This document shows positions 62,801 to 64,000 of a DNA stretch of 64,000 nucleotides, one piece after another (position 1 is the stretch's first letter; every line of letters begins with the position of its first letter). Location of the stretch: contig OX442318.1 of NCBI GenBank assembly GCA_949358305.1, positions 13,622,517-13,686,516 on the forward strand. Reading direction: 5' to 3'. Both the position numbers and the translations under genes were made by a program. The stretch is from Strigamia acuminata. Lineage: Eukaryota; Arthropoda; Chilopoda; Geophilomorpha; Linotaeniidae. Below the pieces are notes generated by a model. That model worked only from the letters and a program-made list of their open reading frames with translations, was not told the DNA's origin and made no database searches.

Positions 62801-63842
62801 TGTGTGTCACATAAGGACAATAACCCAATTCTGAATCACTTAAAGCAAATACATCTCTGTAATTTGCGATTAGATCCAATAACTTATCCTTTTCTTCTAA
62901 GGTACAATGATCTAAAGTAAATAACTTTTCTAACTCTGTCCTATTCTTTTCTAAAATTTCAGTTTGGTCTGCCAATGTATCAGATTCCTTGATCATTCTA
63001 ATTGATGTATTTTCAGTTTTTGTTTCTGCAGTAACAAACTGCCCTAAAGGTTTACCCTTCTTAATCTTAACATCATGACTAGAAACATTTAAAATACCCA
63101 CAGGTACTTTGCCTTCTTCACTAACATTTACTATCGCATTGGCAACATAAGTACTCTTGGCTTTTCGTATAGTATTACTTTCTACTACGCCCTCCTCTTG
63201 TTTCCATGCATGTTTTGGAATTTGACCCATTACTATAAATTGGCTTCGCGCCGGAATTATGTAATCGACAACTGCTCGTATTGTAACACGACATACTCTC
63301 ATCTTTCTCTTTGTAGTAGCTTTTAATTTCTTATTTATTTTTCTTGCCTGTGCAATAGAAAAGAACAGTGGTAAACTTTCTCCTTGTACTTTAAGTTCTT
63401 CTGTTTCTCCCAATATACTCATGTTCAATCCAAAAACAATATCACCTCCTAATAATCCATCCGCTGGTGAGACATAATTATCATTACATATAGCAACAGA
63501 CCTTGTATACACTTCACTTCCAAATTGTAATGGGAGATCACACTTTCCAACCATTGAAAGCGGGTGTCCCGTTACACTCTCAACTTGGCCTACTTGCTCT
63601 AATTTAAACTTTTTTGCGAGATTTAACTTTTTCCAAAATTGGTCTGAAATTAAGGTTGAATCCGCCCCCGTGTCAATGAAAAAAGTGCCAATCATTCCAT
63701 CTATTTTAATGTTCACAAAGGCTGATGTCCTCAAATTACGTAACACTTTAATTTGCTTTTCTCCTGGCTTTTGTTTCTTTCTGGTCATCTTTCTTGATGC
63801 CCCCTGTCCCTCTATTGGGGAGGGGGCTGAGACTCGTTTTTT
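59871..63842 (-). CDS. pol: Pol of the endogenous retrovirus (protease-RT-RNase H-integrase)
   Basis: Protease FFIDTGADSTLIS; RT RFCIDFRKLNAVTR and CYIYLDDLLLAS; RNase H FIVSTDASQYAIGAVLSQ; integrase H2C2 (HFATKKSRKRIE, CDLCARRK) with acids in VAIDIKGPL, LITDRGSNF and NGVCERVNRT, then an RVYAKI...LAYQWRGPF segment typical of gypsy integrase tails. The first Met is at 63788, but the frame is open through the slippery heptamer at 63842, -1 to gag. 142 nt separate pol and env. All catalytic motifs appear intact. Confidence 0.93.
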   Translation of the reverse strand, partial: KKRVSAPSPIEGQGASRKMTRKKQKPGEKQIKVLRNLRTSAFVNIKIDGMIGTFFIDTGADSTLISDQFWKKLNLAKKFKLEQVGQVESVTGHPLSMVGKCDLPLQFGSEVYTRSVAICNDNYVSPADGLLGGDIVFGLNMSILGETEELKVQGESLPLFFSIAQARKINKKLKATTKRKMRVCRVTIRAVVDYIIPARSQFIVMGQIPKHAWKQEEGVVESNTIRKAKSTYVANAIVNVSEEGKVPVGILNVSSHDVKIKKGKPLGQFVTAETKTENTSIRMIKESDTLADQTEILEKNRTELEKLFTLDHCTLEEKDKLLDLIANYRDVFALSDSELGYCPYVTHKICTGDAKPIYQRPYRIPHTQQAIMKESIQDLLKRDLITYSNSPWSAPALLVQKPDGSPRFCIDFRKLNAVTRNDPYPLPRITEVLDQLRGAVYFTVLDFLSGYWQLPMDPSDQEKTAFSVSFGHFEWKRMPMGLKCAPATWQRLADLLLAGLDNCYIYLDDLLLASPSLSAHLQILEAIFQRLQMVGLRIKPSKCHFLQPEVQYLGHVISAEGVKPNPKKIDAVVNYPRPSTNKEIKGFVGLAGYYRRHVKDFAKTAKALNELTKQEDFVWTEACEQAFQELKKALVTAPVLVYPNFEKQFIVSTDASQYAIGAVLSQEDDKGLEHPVAYASRQLNQAEINYCTTEKELLAIVYAIKEFRCYLYGQKFKIITDHRPLKWLANVKDPSSRLARWGLLLQEYDFEIVHKAGKTHVNADALSRVVVRLTNDCIPIWDRDQIKTAQRDDEVWSELIDKIEKPEKEYEGTYKNRLDEFKLDQDGLLYQIKHATTRQETWERLVVPSSLITSVLRAYHDAPTAGHFATKKSRKRIERSFYWPTMNKDIKDYCDKCDLCARRKMPNKTMRVPMQEFPELSRPFQCVAIDIKGPLVTSQDGMKYILVFVDHFTRYVEFIPMRNQSAEEVASHFVTRILLRYGTPEQLITDRGSNFVSKLFREVCALMRIEKCYTTPYHPMSNGVCERVNRTIGEMLTHYVENDQKDWPQWIPFAQFAVNTAVHESTGETPHFLLFLHDASMPWDRITAPRKVDYSLGDNYAAEMMARMQYAHEMTSKFLMEASGDRKKKYDKHATVGIPFEVGDRVYAKIHVKRPGLSHKLAYQWRGPFRIVKQTSPVNFELQGIFTKQKLHLHANELKKARGWSPPELVDVDNREAQAEDNSDQAQRVCQEQPQVELEEVPEVDDWCLLDIGGPVLPEFDITEQEDQNAPLVANVIPPAPPVIPIPAVVAAPAPVTPREGLRSQGTVSDQPWILPTYTRHRQ

Positions 63843-64000
63843 GTCTCAGTCCGCTCTCCACACTGGGTTTCATTTCTAGTAAATCTATTTCTGCATTTAG
63901 CTGCAGTGTGCCCTATTTTATTACAAATCTGACACTGAATTTTCTGAAAATTCCTGGTCTGGGATTGCCCTTCTTTTTTAGGAGCTCTACAATATTTTGC
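63812..64000 (-). CDS. gag: Gag C-terminus of the endogenous retrovirus (partial)
   Basis: Frame open from the right window edge to a TAG at 63812-63814. It has a CCHC knuckle (CQICNKIGHTAAKC) preceded by a basic stretch, so this is the nucleocapsid end of Gag. The last 30 nt overlap the -1 pol frame. Confidence 0.85.
   Translation of the reverse strand, partial: AKYCRAPKKEGQSQTRNFQKIQCQICNKIGHTAAKCRNRFTRNETQCGERTETKNESQPPPQ
63836..63842 (-). promoter_or_regulatory. -1 frameshift heptamer A-AAA-AAC
   Basis: In the gag frame (ACA AAA AAC). The -1 frame has no stop from here into pol, while gag terminates 22 nt further on. Same 12-nt context AAAAAACGAGTC as in the nested gypsy element. Confidence 0.8.

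Larger units (their letters stand above)
57027..64000 (-). mobile_element. Gypsy/errantivirus-like endogenous retrovirus (partial)
   Basis: Order on the minus strand: gag end (from the window edge), -1 slippery site, pol, env, polypurine tract, 3' LTR. All visible frames are open. The 5' LTR and most of gag lie outside the window. Confidence 0.9.

Noticed and set aside
1..64000. tRNA, rRNA or other structured RNA genes
   Set aside because: I looked for T-arm (GGTTCGA-type) and rRNA-like segments and saw none convincing; a covariance-model scan would be needed to exclude divergent ones.

Overview
The window looks like nuclear DNA of an arthropod. It carries a Methuselah-type GPCR family, a pickpocket-like DEG/ENaC channel gene, introns mostly of 50-100 bp, and a heavy load of BEL/Pao, Ty3/gypsy, Mutator-like, hAT, mariner and pogo-type elements. 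The species cannot be named from sequence alone; a NACHT-NLR gene argues against a typical insect and would fit a crustacean, springtail or other non-insect arthropod (inference). There is a 200-N assembly gap at 37619-37818. All exon structures below were read by eye from splice signals, reading-frame phase and homology; none is confirmed by transcripts.

Layout. 1-1636: 3' end of a BEL/Pao retrotransposon. 1691-5651 (minus): a Methuselah-like seven-TM receptor whose last exon appears to splice, across a 65-bp intron, into a 688-codon NACHT NTPase exon, giving a predicted GPCR-NACHT fusion of about 1,161 aa. 7968-14173 (minus): a two-exon gene for a secreted protein of about 1,830 aa built from about 17 degenerate repeats of 90 aa. 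16373-19369 (minus): two tail-truncated copies of the Methuselah-like gene sharing one deletion (TM2-TM6 lost), one with an intact ORF and one frameshifted, with a DEG/ENaC relic and a solo Pao LTR between them. 20368-26249: a complete, very young BEL/Pao element (LTRs differ by one base, 5-bp target duplication). 26737-40158: a gypsy element with identical 174-bp LTRs, split by a second, larger gypsy element (28920 into the gap) that has a 1-kb LTR and an unusual C-terminal extension of Pol.

41550-45967 (minus): an 11-exon gene in which two complete DEG/ENaC subunits are fused head to tail in one 780-aa protein; the two halves have the same intron phase series, so the gene arose by internal duplication. 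46175-53383: a 7.2-kb Mutator-like transposon with 115-bp terminal inverted repeats, a transposase-SWIM-Ulp1 protease-PHD protein, a 61/62-bp alternating minisatellite, and a captured intron-containing fragment of the host mitochondrial AAA ATPase gene ATAD3. 57027-64000: a gypsy/errantivirus-like endogenous retrovirus (gag end, pol, env, 3' LTR) running off the right edge. About ten short non-autonomous DNA transposons lie between and inside the host genes.

How parts relate. The host genes (receptor family, NACHT, channel, secreted repeat protein) are all on the minus strand but show no operon-like link apart from the predicted receptor-NACHT splice. Two different gypsy-type elements use the same -1 frameshift heptamer A-AAA-AAC, in the same 12-nt context, to make Gag-Pol.
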